From HKCCE3408 sp039191215 (GTDB lineage: Bacteria > Pseudomonadota > Alphaproteobacteria > Rhodobacterales > Rhodobacteraceae): a DNA stretch of 64,000 bases. Of the stretch, positions 17,219 to 25,064 are shown one piece after another (positions within the stretch are counted from its first letter, which is position 1; each line of letters starts with the position of its first letter). The notes beneath the pieces are model-generated. The model did no database searches and was not told where the DNA came from. It saw only the letters and a program-made list of their open reading frames with translations. The stretch lies in the NCBI GenBank assembly GCA_039191215.1, contig JBCCXT010000015.1, positions 1 to 64,000 on the forward strand. The letters are read 5' to 3'. The position numbers were made by a program, and so were the translations under genes.

Positions 17219-17435
17219 AAACTTTCCTCCGGAACGTTAGACTGATGCCGCGCACCCCGCGGCCGGGCCCCGACAAAGCCTCATTGCCCTGCCGGCAATC
17301 CGCCCGCCCAGGGCGAGCCCCAAGCGGATGGAAATCAGTCTCGGTTCCGGTCTGACCGAGGTTTATTTTGGCCATCCACGCGCGAGGTCTGACTTAGGCG
17401 CGCAGCGGCAATCTCGGGCCTGTTGCCTTGCGGCG
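17219..17435 (-). promoter_or_regulatory. pufQ-pufB leader with hairpin
   Basis: The 217 bases between pufQ and pufB hold no gene. A GC-rich inverted repeat (GCCGCG / CGCGGC, 17248-17264) and a weaker CTCGGT / ACCGAG repeat lie in it. Hairpins upstream of pufB are known mRNA stability elements in Rhodobacter; that role is inferred here. Confidence 0.4.
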
Positions 17436-17657
17436 TCAGGCCGAGAAGATCATGGGCGTGATGACACGCGCCTGGCTCCAGGCACGGGCCACGGGGCCCT
17501 TATTGGTAACGGGCCCGCCGCGCAGCGCGGCGATGGCCCAAGCGATCAGCGCAAGCGGCAGGGCTGCCGCAAAAATGATCGCGAAGTAAAAGGTGAACTC
17601 CGCCCGCGGCGGCTTTGACCGCGACGAAATGGGCGTGTTGGATGTGGCGTCAGCCAT
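17436..17657 (-). CDS. pufQ: PufQ, bacteriochlorophyll-related puf operon protein
   Basis: 73-aa protein starting M-A-D-A-T-S-N-T-P with one hydrophobic span (about residues 20-45, F-T-F-Y-F-A-I-I-F-A-A) and a basic tail ending V-I-T-P-M-I-F-S-A. PufQ promotes bacteriochlorophyll production; a carrier role has been proposed for the family. AAGGGAGG lies 5-6 bases before the chosen ATG. The start overlaps the bchZ end by 8 bases, so pufQBA can be read with bchCXYZ. Confidence 0.92.
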   Translation of the reverse strand: MADATSNTPISSRSKPPRAEFTFYFAIIFAAALPLALIAWAIAALRGGPVTNKGPVARAWSQARVITPMIFSA

Positions 17658-19140
17658 CCGTGCCTCCCTTTTTTTGTTGAGATGTCCCTGTTTGAGCCGC
17701 GCCCAGATGCGCGACGATGTCTCGCGCGACCCGGTCGGCCCCGTTTTCCAACGCAGCACGCTCGGCCGCATCGCGTAATGTCTTTGCCGCCGAGATACGC
17801 GTCAGCACCGGATGCTCAGCGACAATCCGGTCCAGCAGCTGCTGCGCGTCGGCATCCCAGGGAAAGTCCCGCTTCAGCGTCGCAGGCGTTGCTTCGGCGG
17901 CATCAAGCTGGGCGCCCAAAGGCAGGATGTGGAACAGCGCATCGAAGAGCCCGTTGCAGATCTCCTGCAAAAGATAGGCGGCACCGGAATAGCCCATGAA
18001 CGGCGTGCCAATCGCGCGGCGGATGGCGGCGCCCGGAAAGCTTGCCGGTATGAAGGCAGGCTGCGGGCCATGGCCGCCGCCAAGCTCTGCGAGATACATT
18101 TTTTCGTTGATCGACCCCAACACAACCAGCGGACGGGTCTGCGCGATCTGATCGCGCACGTCATCATTGTCGGTCTTCTGCCCGGCGATGCGGCCAACGG
18201 CGAAGGCACAGGGCAGGCCCAACTCGTCTTCCAAGTAATGGCGGATGCCACGGGTATAGGTTTCATTCGCGACGATGCCAAAGCTGGCCGTGGCAAAGAA
18301 ATCCTGCGTGACTGAGCGCCAGAGGTCCCATACCGTTTTTAGGGTCGAGTGCTTTTCGCGGGCGATGAAAGGCTCCGGGTCGAGACCGAGCATAGCGCCC
18401 AGCTTGCGCAGGAATTTTGTTGTGGAATCAACGCCAATTGGTGCTTGCAGATAGGGTTTGCCCAAGACTTCCGCCAGCCCGCGGCCAAATTCGCGGTACA
18501 TGACCACATTGGCATCGGCATTGACCAAGTTGCGCATCTCAGCCAGATGCGCGCCCATTGGCATGACCATGTTAAGCTCGGCTCCGATACCCTCAATCAG
18601 CCGACGGATCTCATGCAAATCGCTGGCCATGTTAAAGGTGCCATACATCGGCCCGAGGATGTTGACGCGGGGCTTGGCGTCCGGATCGCGTTTCTTCTCC
18701 GGCGGCATGCGGCCCTTGGTCTGGCCCCATTCGGTGAAAAGCCAGGTCATCGCCCGGTCGGCGGCCTGCCACTGATCTTCATCGATGGTGCGCGGCAGGA
18801 AGCGTTGGATATTCGTGCCCTGGGGCGTGACCCCGCCGCCGATCATCTCCGCGATCGATCCGGTCACCACAACGGCAGGCAGGGCCGGATCGAGCGTCTT
18901 CCAGGCGCGCTTCATCGCGCCTTCGGTACCGTCGCGGCCGAGCTCTTCCTCGCCCAACCCTGTGGTCACGATGGGCAGCTCATGCGGTGGCAGCGCGTCG
19001 GTGTAATGCAACACACTGGTCACGGGCAGGTTTTCGCAGCCAACCGGGCCATCGATCACAACTTGCAAGCCCTTGACGGCGCAGAAGGCGTAAACCGCCC
19101 CCCAATAGCCCCCGGCCCTATCGTGATCCTGGATCAGCAT
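17650..19140 (-). CDS. bchZ: Chlorophyllide a reductase subunit BchZ
   Basis: NifK-like subunit (496 aa) of chlorophyllide a oxidoreductase, which reduces ring B to give the bacteriochlorin. The N-terminal region has I-D-G-P-V-G-C-E-N (cysteine about 35), a cluster ligand, followed by L-H-Y-T-D-A-L-P-P. The ATG overlaps the bchY stop by one base and the end overlaps pufQ, so bchX-Y-Z-pufQ form one transcription unit. It works with BchY and the ATPase BchX. Confidence 0.97.
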   Translation of the reverse strand: MLIQDHDRAGGYWGAVYAFCAVKGLQVVIDGPVGCENLPVTSVLHYTDALPPHELPIVTTGLGEEELGRDGTEGAMKRAWKTLDPALPAVVVTGSIAEMIGGGVTPQGTNIQRFLPRTIDEDQWQAADRAMTWLFTEWGQTKGRMPPEKKRDPDAKPRVNILGPMYGTFNMASDLHEIRRLIEGIGAELNMVMPMGAHLAEMRNLVNADANVVMYREFGRGLAEVLGKPYLQAPIGVDSTTKFLRKLGAMLGLDPEPFIAREKHSTLKTVWDLWRSVTQDFFATASFGIVANETYTRGIRHYLEDELGLPCAFAVGRIAGQKTDNDDVRDQIAQTRPLVVLGSINEKMYLAELGGGHGPQPAFIPASFPGAAIRRAIGTPFMGYSGAAYLLQEICNGLFDALFHILPLGAQLDAAEATPATLKRDFPWDADAQQLLDRIVAEHPVLTRISAAKTLRDAAERAALENGADRVARDIVAHLGAAQTGTSQQKKGGTDG

Positions 19141-20633
19141 CAGATCATCCGCTCCGCTTCCGCGGCGCGCTTCGCCTTGTCGAGTTTCTTTTGGGTCTGC
19201 GCGCGGAAATCAGGCCGCAGATTGGGCTCGCCTTCCCAGACACCGGCCGTGTCGTCTTTGCCGACGCCTTCGAAAAAGTCGCGCATCGTATCCATGCGCT
19301 CCTTGTTTGCGATGGCTGCGTTCACAACCTGCGCCAGGCTGCCCGCACCCGCCGGGCCCATAAGCGGGCGGGCCGAGATAAGATTGGTGAAATAGAGGCC
19401 CGGAATGCCCAACTCCTTGGCCTTTTGCACCACTGGCGTTGTGCCGATGGCGAGATCGGGTTGCACCGCCTCCATCGCCGCGCAATCGTCTTCTAAAGAG
19501 GCTCTAAACTGCACTTTTGTGCCTTTTGAGGTGAGCCAATCGAGATCGGGCTCCGACCATTTCGTGCGCGCGCATGCGGTACCAACATACGGCACCTGCG
19601 CGCCGCTTTCGATCAAAAGGCGCGCGACCAAAAGCTCCGATCCCTCATAGCCCGAAAGTGTGATCGTGCCGTCGACCGGCGCACCTTCCAAGGCGCCTTT
19701 GATGACTGGCAAAAAGGTGTTCTGGGCATCAGCCACTTTGGGCGCAACGTCAAACGCGTCGCCCACGGCCGCAAGCCAAGCTGCAGTTCCGTCATAGCCC
19801 ACCGGCCCAGAACCCAGGATCGGGCGTCCGGCCGCCTCAAATTCTCGGATAGCGGCAGTATAGAACGGGTGGATCGCGGCCACCGCGCCACAATCCAGTG
19901 CAGAATAGAGCTCGCGCCACTCACGACAGGGAACGACCGGACCTGCCGCCAGACCGAGAGGCGCGAGCATCCCACCGACACCTAGCGGATCAGCAGGAAA
20001 CATTTCGCCCAACAAAGTCACTGTTGGGCGGTCTGAAACACCCGCAGTCGGAGATTGTACCGGACCGGCCTCCGCCTCCGTGCGGGCATAGTTGAGCATG
20101 GCACCGGCCAGGATATCCTTAGCCTCTGCATGCGTTGGGACGCCAAATCCCGGCACATCAATGCCGATGATCCGAACGCCGTTAATCTCATCTGGCAACA
20201 GCCGCAGCGGCACCCCGCTGGCCGTGGGCACGCACAAATTGGTCACGACAATTGCGTCATACTGCGCGGGGTCGGCCATATCGTGCACCGCGTCGCGGAT
20301 ATCTTCGAACAGCTTGCCGGTAACCAGGGTTTCGGAATTGAACGGCACGTAGCCCACAGACCGGCGCGCGCCGTAGAAATGGCTGACAAAGGTCAGCCCA
20401 TAGACGCAGCAGGCCGATCCGGACAAAACTGTGCCAACGCGGCGCATCCGCAGGCCCACGCGCAACGAGCCAAAGGCCGGGCACATGCTTTGCGGCTTGT
20501 CATGCGGGCCGGCCGGGTAATCGGCGGCATAACGGTCAAGCAGTTCGGACTGCCCCGCCGAGCGTGCGGCCACATCCATCGCCTCGCCCGAATGGCAGCC
20601 GGCTTTTGCTGTATATGTGGCCGCATCTTTCAT
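19140..20633 (-). CDS. bchY: Chlorophyllide a reductase subunit BchY
   Basis: NifD-like subunit (497 aa) of chlorophyllide a oxidoreductase. Likely cluster cysteines are at about 51 (S-M-C-P-A-F-G), 75-76 (G-S-A-C-C-V-Y-G) and 134 (T-N-L-C-V-P-T). I chose the ATG at 20633 (M-K-D-A-A-T-Y) although its nearest AAGGA is about 15 bases upstream; a GTG at 20660 is the alternative. Unlike the usual arrangement, two tiny ORFs separate it from bchX. Confidence 0.96.
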   Translation of the reverse strand: MKDAATYTAKAGCHSGEAMDVAARSAGQSELLDRYAADYPAGPHDKPQSMCPAFGSLRVGLRMRRVGTVLSGSACCVYGLTFVSHFYGARRSVGYVPFNSETLVTGKLFEDIRDAVHDMADPAQYDAIVVTNLCVPTASGVPLRLLPDEINGVRIIGIDVPGFGVPTHAEAKDILAGAMLNYARTEAEAGPVQSPTAGVSDRPTVTLLGEMFPADPLGVGGMLAPLGLAAGPVVPCREWRELYSALDCGAVAAIHPFYTAAIREFEAAGRPILGSGPVGYDGTAAWLAAVGDAFDVAPKVADAQNTFLPVIKGALEGAPVDGTITLSGYEGSELLVARLLIESGAQVPYVGTACARTKWSEPDLDWLTSKGTKVQFRASLEDDCAAMEAVQPDLAIGTTPVVQKAKELGIPGLYFTNLISARPLMGPAGAGSLAQVVNAAIANKERMDTMRDFFEGVGKDDTAGVWEGEPNLRPDFRAQTQKKLDKAKRAAEAERMI

Positions 20634-20637
20634 CGGG

Positions 20638-20766
20638 TCAGTCTTGATCCTTCTCGGCACTCTGCCGAACGTCTTTTTGCAACTTGCGCCATTGGTCGGG
20701 CTTCACGCGCACAAAACCCCGCTCATCACGGCAGGGCACATCATGGTTTTTGCATTCCTCACACAT
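20638..20766 (-). CDS. Small CxxC...C protein between bchX and bchY (42 aa)
   Basis: Predicted protein M-C-E-E-C-K-N-H-D-V-P-C followed by a charged helix (R-K-L-Q-K-D-V-R-Q-S-A-E-K). The C-x2-C-x2-H-x4-C pattern in the first 12 residues looks metal-binding. The ATG overlaps the preceding 60-aa ORF by 8 bases with GGGG just upstream, and its stop is 4 bases before the bchY ATG, so coupled translation is plausible. I do not recognise the family. The spacing and charged composition favour a real gene over a chance frame. Confidence 0.5.
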   Translation of the reverse strand: MCEECKNHDVPCRDERGFVRVKPDQWRKLQKDVRQSAEKDQD

Positions 20767-20941
20767 CTCGCCCCGCATTAAAGCATTGGAATTGAGAGAG
20801 AAATTCGTCCAGATCCAACCTCCGCGTCTTTGCGATTCGGCGCGCCGCTTCGGCATCACGGCGCAGGCGCTCCGCTTCCTGAGACAAAACGCGTGCCTCC
20901 AGGAGGGTGGCTTTTTCCGCCGGATTCATGTCGTCAAACAT
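20759..20941 (-). CDS. Small helical protein between bchX and bchY (60 aa)
   Basis: Predicted protein M-F-D-D-M-N-P-A-E-K, then a strongly charged heptad-like helix (E-A-E-R-L-R-R-D-A-E-A-A-R-R). The ATG overlaps the end of bchX by 8 bases and the stop overlaps the next small ORF. The composition is typical of a short coiled coil. The function is unknown; it may be a subunit or assembly factor of chlorophyllide reductase, suggested only by its place between its subunit genes. Confidence 0.5.
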   Translation of the reverse strand: MFDDMNPAEKATLLEARVLSQEAERLRRDAEAARRIAKTRRLDLDEFLSQFQCFNAGRDV

Positions 20942-21938
20942 CGTCGTAGATCACTTCCAGCGAGGGTTTGGGTTTGGCGTTCTTGCCGCGCATATCGGCG
21001 TCAGTTGCAGGCGTAAGCACAAAGTCGGCACCGGTCGTTTCGGCATCAAACAGCCCGATCAGATCATCTTGGATCAGCGGCGCCGGCCTAAGCGGCGGCG
21101 CCTCGGCAACATTCTCAGCAAGTTCGGCAAACATCGCGCCCCACGGGCCCGCAGCTGTCCCAACGATCTGGTAGTTTGCGGACTTCTTGCGCAGATCGTC
21201 ATCGGCCGGGATCGACGCCAGAACCGGGATGTCGACGGCTTCGGCAAAAGCCTTTGCCTCGCCCGTGCCGTCGTCTTTGTTGATCACGAGGCCTGCGACG
21301 CCAACATTGCCACCAAGCTTACGGAAATATTCGACCGCCGAGCAGACATTGTTGGCCACATAAAGCGATTGCAGATCGTTGGATCCGACCAGGATGACCT
21401 TTTGTGCCATGTCACGCGCGATCGGCAGACCAAAGCCGCCGCAGACCACATCACCGAGGAAATCGAGCAGAACGTAGTCAAAATCCCAGTCATGAAAGCC
21501 CAGCTTTTCGAGCAGCTCAAAGCCATGGATGATGCCGCGCCCGCCGCAACCGCGGCCAACCTCGGGGCCGCCAAGCTCCATCGCGAACACCCCGCCGCGT
21601 TTAAAGCAGACATCGCCGATTTTGACCTCTTCCCCGGCCAGCTTCTTTTTGGTCGAGGTCTCGATGATCGTCGGGCAGGCCTTGCCGCCGAACAGAAGGC
21701 TCGTGGTATCGGATTTTGGATCGCAGCCGATCAGAAGCACGCGCTTGCCCTGTTCGGCCATCATGTGGCTCAGATTGGCCAGGGTGAAGCTTTTGCCGAT
21801 GCCGCCTTTGCCGTAGATCGCGATGATCTGGGTCTTTTTGGTGGGCTCCGATTGGGGAACCTCTAGCGTCGGTTCTTGCGACGCCTCATTGCGCAGGCCG
21901 CTATCGTAGTCTTTCAGGTTAGGGACATCGAGCGTCAT
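20934..21938 (-). CDS. bchX: Chlorophyllide a reductase iron protein BchX
   Basis: NifH-like ATPase (334 aa) that donates electrons to BchY-BchZ. The P-loop GKGGIGKSF is at about residues 43-51; 4Fe-4S cysteines are at about 131 (G-R-G-C-G-G-R) and 166 (G-D-V-V-C-G-G). The ATG at 21938 overlaps the bchC stop as ATGA and has GGGAGG about 8 bases upstream; a longer frame to 21953 lies inside bchC and is not preferred. Confidence 0.97.
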   Translation of the reverse strand: MTLDVPNLKDYDSGLRNEASQEPTLEVPQSEPTKKTQIIAIYGKGGIGKSFTLANLSHMMAEQGKRVLLIGCDPKSDTTSLLFGGKACPTIIETSTKKKLAGEEVKIGDVCFKRGGVFAMELGGPEVGRGCGGRGIIHGFELLEKLGFHDWDFDYVLLDFLGDVVCGGFGLPIARDMAQKVILVGSNDLQSLYVANNVCSAVEYFRKLGGNVGVAGLVINKDDGTGEAKAFAEAVDIPVLASIPADDDLRKKSANYQIVGTAAGPWGAMFAELAENVAEAPPLRPAPLIQDDLIGLFDAETTGADFVLTPATDADMRGKNAKPKPSLEVIYDDV

Positions 21939-22876
21939 GTCCGCGCCTCCCAATCGAGGATCATTTTCAGGCAGGCAGGATCGGTGAACGCCTTGCGATA
22001 AGCCTCTGCAGCGTCCTCGGCAGGTGCCATATGCGAGATGAGCCCATCGAGGCTCAGCGCGCCCTGATCGGTCAGATCCCGCGTGGCGATCAGATCTTCA
22101 TGCGTCCATTCGGCGGCAATCCGCAGCCGCGCTTCGCGCATGAAGGCAGGCGCAAAGTTGAACCGCAGCGCATCGGGATAAAAACCCGCCAGGACCAATT
22201 CGCCGCCCTTGCCGAGCCGCGCGATGAGCCGGTCCAGGACCTCACTGTCGCCTGTCGCGTCGTAGATGCAACGATAGTCGCGGCGCGTATCATCATCGGG
22301 ATGCACGACCTGGTAGCCGTCGGCACCGCCCCGGCGTGCGGGATCAGTTTCCCAGACAGTTGGCGCCGCGCCACCGGCCGCAATCGTCAGCCGCGCCAGC
22401 AGCCGACCGACAGCACCATGTCCGACGATCAGTTCCGGCAGGGCTTTGTCAATCCCTGCCATCGCGTGCCGAGCCGTTGCCGCCAGCGCCAGAAGCGCCC
22501 CGGACGGGCCCATTTTGCTGTCGATCCGAACAACTCTGTTGGCGGCGGTGGTCAGCGTATCTGCCGCCGCACCAAAAAGGCCACGCACCTCGCCATAGCA
22601 CGTGGCACCCGGCACAAAGACATGGTCTCCGACCGACAGGCCGGTGCCTTTATTGGCGACAACGACTTCTCCCATAGCCTCATAGCCAGGGATCAGCGGG
22701 TACCCCATGCCGGGAAAGGGCGGCATCTTACCCGACCAAAAAAGCTTCTCGGTGCCCGTGGAGATCCCGCTATAGCGGATCTGCACGACAACATCATCCG
22801 ACTTCGGCGAATCGATACGCACGCTGCGGGTGGCAATCTGCTCCGGCGCGTCAATTATGACAGCATTGGAAAACAA
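21935..22876 (-). CDS. bchC: 3-hydroxyethyl bacteriochlorophyllide a dehydrogenase BchC
   Basis: MDR-type (zinc-alcohol-dehydrogenase-like) enzyme (313 aa) that oxidises the 3-hydroxyethyl group to 3-acetyl. It shows S-G-I-S-T-G-T-E and P-G-Y-E-A-M-G motifs of the family. The start is the TTG at 22876: no ATG is available, GGAGG lies 4 bases upstream, and the N-terminal pattern x-x-x-x-A-V-I aligns with known BchC proteins. Three PpsR boxes lie upstream, so this is the main promoter of bchCXYZ-pufQBA in the window. Confidence 0.95.
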   Translation of the reverse strand: MFSNAVIIDAPEQIATRSVRIDSPKSDDVVVQIRYSGISTGTEKLFWSGKMPPFPGMGYPLIPGYEAMGEVVVANKGTGLSVGDHVFVPGATCYGEVRGLFGAAADTLTTAANRVVRIDSKMGPSGALLALAATARHAMAGIDKALPELIVGHGAVGRLLARLTIAAGGAAPTVWETDPARRGGADGYQVVHPDDDTRRDYRCIYDATGDSEVLDRLIARLGKGGELVLAGFYPDALRFNFAPAFMREARLRIAAEWTHEDLIATRDLTDQGALSLDGLISHMAPAEDAAEAYRKAFTDPACLKMILDWEART

Positions 22877-22916
22877 GCGACCTCCATTCCGCCTTCGCCG
22901 CTGAGGCGTTCCTCCG

Positions 22917-22934
22917 TGTACGTTCGTCGGTACA
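22917..22934. promoter_or_regulatory. PpsR box 1 of the bchC promoter region
   Basis: Perfect TGT-N12-ACA (TGTACGTTCGTCGGTACA), 41 bp upstream of the bchC start. It is the closest of three and its centre is 25 bp from the next box. Confidence 0.75.
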
Positions 22935-22941
22935 TCGCATC

Positions 22942-22959
22942 TGTCAGTTTATTCTGACA
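22942..22959. promoter_or_regulatory. PpsR box 2 of the bchC promoter region
   Basis: Perfect TGT-N12-ACA with extended symmetry (TGTCAGTTTATTCTGACA). It is the middle of three boxes; eight bases separate it from box 3, the spacing described for paired CrtJ sites at the Rhodobacter bchC promoter. Confidence 0.88.
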
Positions 22960-22967
22960 GTACGTTA

Positions 22968-22985
22968 TGTCAATTGAAATAGACA
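22968..22985. promoter_or_regulatory. PpsR box 3 of the bchC promoter region
   Basis: Perfect TGT-N12-ACA (TGTCAATTGAAATAGACA), 7 bases beyond the crtF stop codon. With boxes 1 and 2 it gives a regular array with centres 25-26 bp apart. Confidence 0.86.
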
Positions 22986-22992
22986 GTCTGTG

Positions 22993-24099
22993 TCAGGCTT
23001 TTACGGCCGTCACAACTTGGGTGACAAAGGCTCTGTCCATGCGCGCGATCTCGACCCCACTGAACCCGGCTTCGCGCAGCAGGTCGGAAATCCGGGCAGC
23101 GTCACGCACGGTTCCGGTCCCCATCGCCATACAATAAAACGCGAAATAGACATCACCCGACCGGGTCGGGCTGACGCCCCCGGACATCGGCTCAGAAATG
23201 ATGATCCGTCCACCTGCAGGCAACGCCGTATGGGCCTTGGCCAGCAGGGCGGCCACAACTTCATCGCGGTGATCATAAAGCACCCGGATTAAGCTGATCG
23301 CATCCGCGCCCTCGGGCAACGGTTCGGATTGGAAGTCGCACGGCCTGTGGATCATTCGTGGATGGGGCGGGGCTTTGACAGCCGGCAGATCGACCAACAC
23401 GCCCTGTAGCTTTTCGTGCCGGTCGAGCGCGGCCCGCAGAAATGCGCCCGTTCCGCCACCGACATCCATCAAGACCGAAACGCGCCCCAGGTCGACGGAT
23501 TTCAACGTCTCCTCCGCGACAAGCGTTTGTGTTTCGGTCATCAGTTGCGAATACCGCGCCGCCTGCTCGGGGTCGGCTGCCGCGCCAGCGCCAAAGACAT
23601 ACGGCCAGAAACCGGCAAGCTCCGGTTCTGTCTCACCGCGTAGAAATGCTTCGGGGCGCGCCAGATCACGATAGAGGATATCGTGGTGCAAAATCATATC
23701 CTGCAGGCCCGGGACACCGCGTAACGCGGCACCAAGTCGGGCGAGACGAAAGCGCCCATCCCGACCGCGCGACAACAGGCCCAAAGCACTCGCCGCCTGA
23801 CACAGGCGCTGCATTGCCGCAGGATCAAATCCGGTTTCTAACGCTAGGGTTTGTGACGATTTTGGGCCGTTGGCCAAGCGGTCGGGAAGCTCAAGCGACA
23901 CGGTTGCATGCAGCGCCTGGCTATAGGCGAAACCGGCAACTAAATCGAACAGCGCCTGCCCATCGCGCCGCGCGCGCGCCTTTGTCAGCGGAAACCGCGC
24001 AGCCCATGCCTGAAAGCGTGGTGAGGCAAAAAGCCGGTCCCGCCGAATACGCAATCGATCCAGTAGGTTCGGAGCCGGGCCCGGATCAATCGCGGCCAC
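22993..24099 (-). CDS. crtF: Hydroxyneurosporene/demethylspheroidene O-methyltransferase CrtF
   Basis: SAM-dependent methyltransferase (368 aa) that methylates the 1-hydroxy group of carotenoids to give spheroidene-type pigments. The SAM motif M-D-V-G-G-G-T-G-A-F lies about two thirds along, and the N-terminal R-R-D-R-L-F-A-S-P-x-F motif matches CrtF. The start is a GTG at 24099, 4 bases after the crtE stop, with no strong ribosome site, so it is probably translated by coupling to crtE. Confidence 0.93.
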   Translation of the reverse strand: MAAIDPGPAPNLLDRLRIRRDRLFASPRFQAWAARFPLTKARARRDGQALFDLVAGFAYSQALHATVSLELPDRLANGPKSSQTLALETGFDPAAMQRLCQAASALGLLSRGRDGRFRLARLGAALRGVPGLQDMILHHDILYRDLARPEAFLRGETEPELAGFWPYVFGAGAAADPEQAARYSQLMTETQTLVAEETLKSVDLGRVSVLMDVGGGTGAFLRAALDRHEKLQGVLVDLPAVKAPPHPRMIHRPCDFQSEPLPEGADAISLIRVLYDHRDEVVAALLAKAHTALPAGGRIIISEPMSGGVSPTRSGDVYFAFYCMAMGTGTVRDAARISDLLREAGFSGVEIARMDRAFVTQVVTAVKA

Positions 24100-24103
24100 C
24101 GGC

Positions 24104-24973
24104 TCAGACCATTGCGCGGGCGGGGATCACCGGGGTCAGGCGTTCAGCCTGGGCGCGCACCATCTCACAAAGTGCGGCCTCGCCAGGGCAGGACGGGATC
24201 GAAGATATCGCGCCGGATAGAATGTCCTGCAACCGCGCTATTGCACCTTTCACGCCCAATTCCGCCACGGCATTCGGCCGCGCATGGATCTCATCCTGGC
24301 CCGCAGGCTTGCCTAAGACGTCTTCGTCATAAAGCGCGTCGCGTAAATCATCGGCGACCTGAAAGGCCTCACCGATACGGGCGCCAAGCTCTCCCCAGGC
24401 ATCGGGATCGGCACCGGCAGCAACAGCGCCCATCTGCGTAGCGGCGGTGAAAAGCGAGCCGGTCTTCGCGCGATGGTAGGCCGACAGATCGACATGTTCC
24501 TCGCTTTCCCAGCCCTGGCCAGCACATATGCCGCCGGGCATCCCGGTTGCCGCCGCAAGAATGCGGATCAGCGCCAAGCCGCGCTCCGGAGCGGCCAAAG
24601 CGGCCTGCGCCACGACGTCGAATGCCATCACGATCAAGCTGTCCCCGGTCAAAAGTGCAAGCGGATCGCCATAGGCTTTATGGACCGACGGTTTGCCACG
24701 CCGAATGTCGGCATCGTCAAAACACGGCATGTCGTCGTGAACGAGGCTTGCGCAATGCATTAACTCGATGGCGGCGGCGGCGGCGTCAGCGACGGCAGGC
24801 CGGTCATCTCCGCAGGCGCGCGCGACAGACAGGCAGATCGTCGGCCGGATGCGCGCCCCACCCGGCTTGACCGCATACTTTAAGGCACTGGCGAGTTTGG
24901 GCGGGCTTGGATTTGCCTGGCCGCGCGCGATCGCGGCATCGATAGCACGTTCGATACGGGTTGGGATCGGCAT
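24104..24973 (-). CDS. crtE: Geranylgeranyl diphosphate synthase CrtE
   Basis: Class I prenyltransferase (289 aa) that makes GGPP for carotenoids and the bacteriochlorophyll tail. The first aspartate-rich motif D-D-M-P-C-F-D is at about residues 80-86 and the second one is V-A-D-D-L-R-D near 200. It diverges from crtD; the 91-bp gap contains a PpsR box and an inverted repeat. It heads crtE-crtF, which leads into bchCXYZ-pufQBA. Confidence 0.95.
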   Translation of the reverse strand: MPIPTRIERAIDAAIARGQANPSPPKLASALKYAVKPGGARIRPTICLSVARACGDDRPAVADAAAAAIELMHCASLVHDDMPCFDDADIRRGKPSVHKAYGDPLALLTGDSLIVMAFDVVAQAALAAPERGLALIRILAAATGMPGGICAGQGWESEEHVDLSAYHRAKTGSLFTAATQMGAVAAGADPDAWGELGARIGEAFQVADDLRDALYDEDVLGKPAGQDEIHARPNAVAELGVKGAIARLQDILSGAISSIPSCPGEAALCEMVRAQAERLTPVIPARAMV

Positions 24974-24999
24974 GGCGGCTCCGGTCGCGTCAAGTCATG

Positions 25000-25017
25000 T
25001 GTAAATTACACTGGACA
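25000..25017. promoter_or_regulatory. PpsR box in the crtE-crtD divergent promoter
   Basis: Perfect TGT-N12-ACA (TGTAAATTACACTGGACA) lying 27 bp from the crtE ATG and 48 bp from the crtD ATG, so one site could repress both directions. Its ACA half overlaps the inverted repeat at 25014-25028. Confidence 0.78.
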
Positions 25018-25028
25018 GTTGAACTGTC
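25014..25028. repeat. Inverted repeat in the crtE-crtD region
   Basis: GACAGTTGAACTGTC, a perfect 7-1-7 palindrome overlapping the PpsR box. The half site GACA/TGTC resembles a PpsR half with altered spacing, so it may strengthen PpsR binding or serve another regulator. Confidence 0.5.
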
Positions 25029-25064
25029 AGTGTCAACAATATCGTCATCGCGGAGGATGTGCCT

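Noticed and set aside
18349..19395. 348-codon frame on the plus strand opposite bchZ/bchY
   Set aside because: Crosses the junction of two convincing genes on the other strand; no domain.
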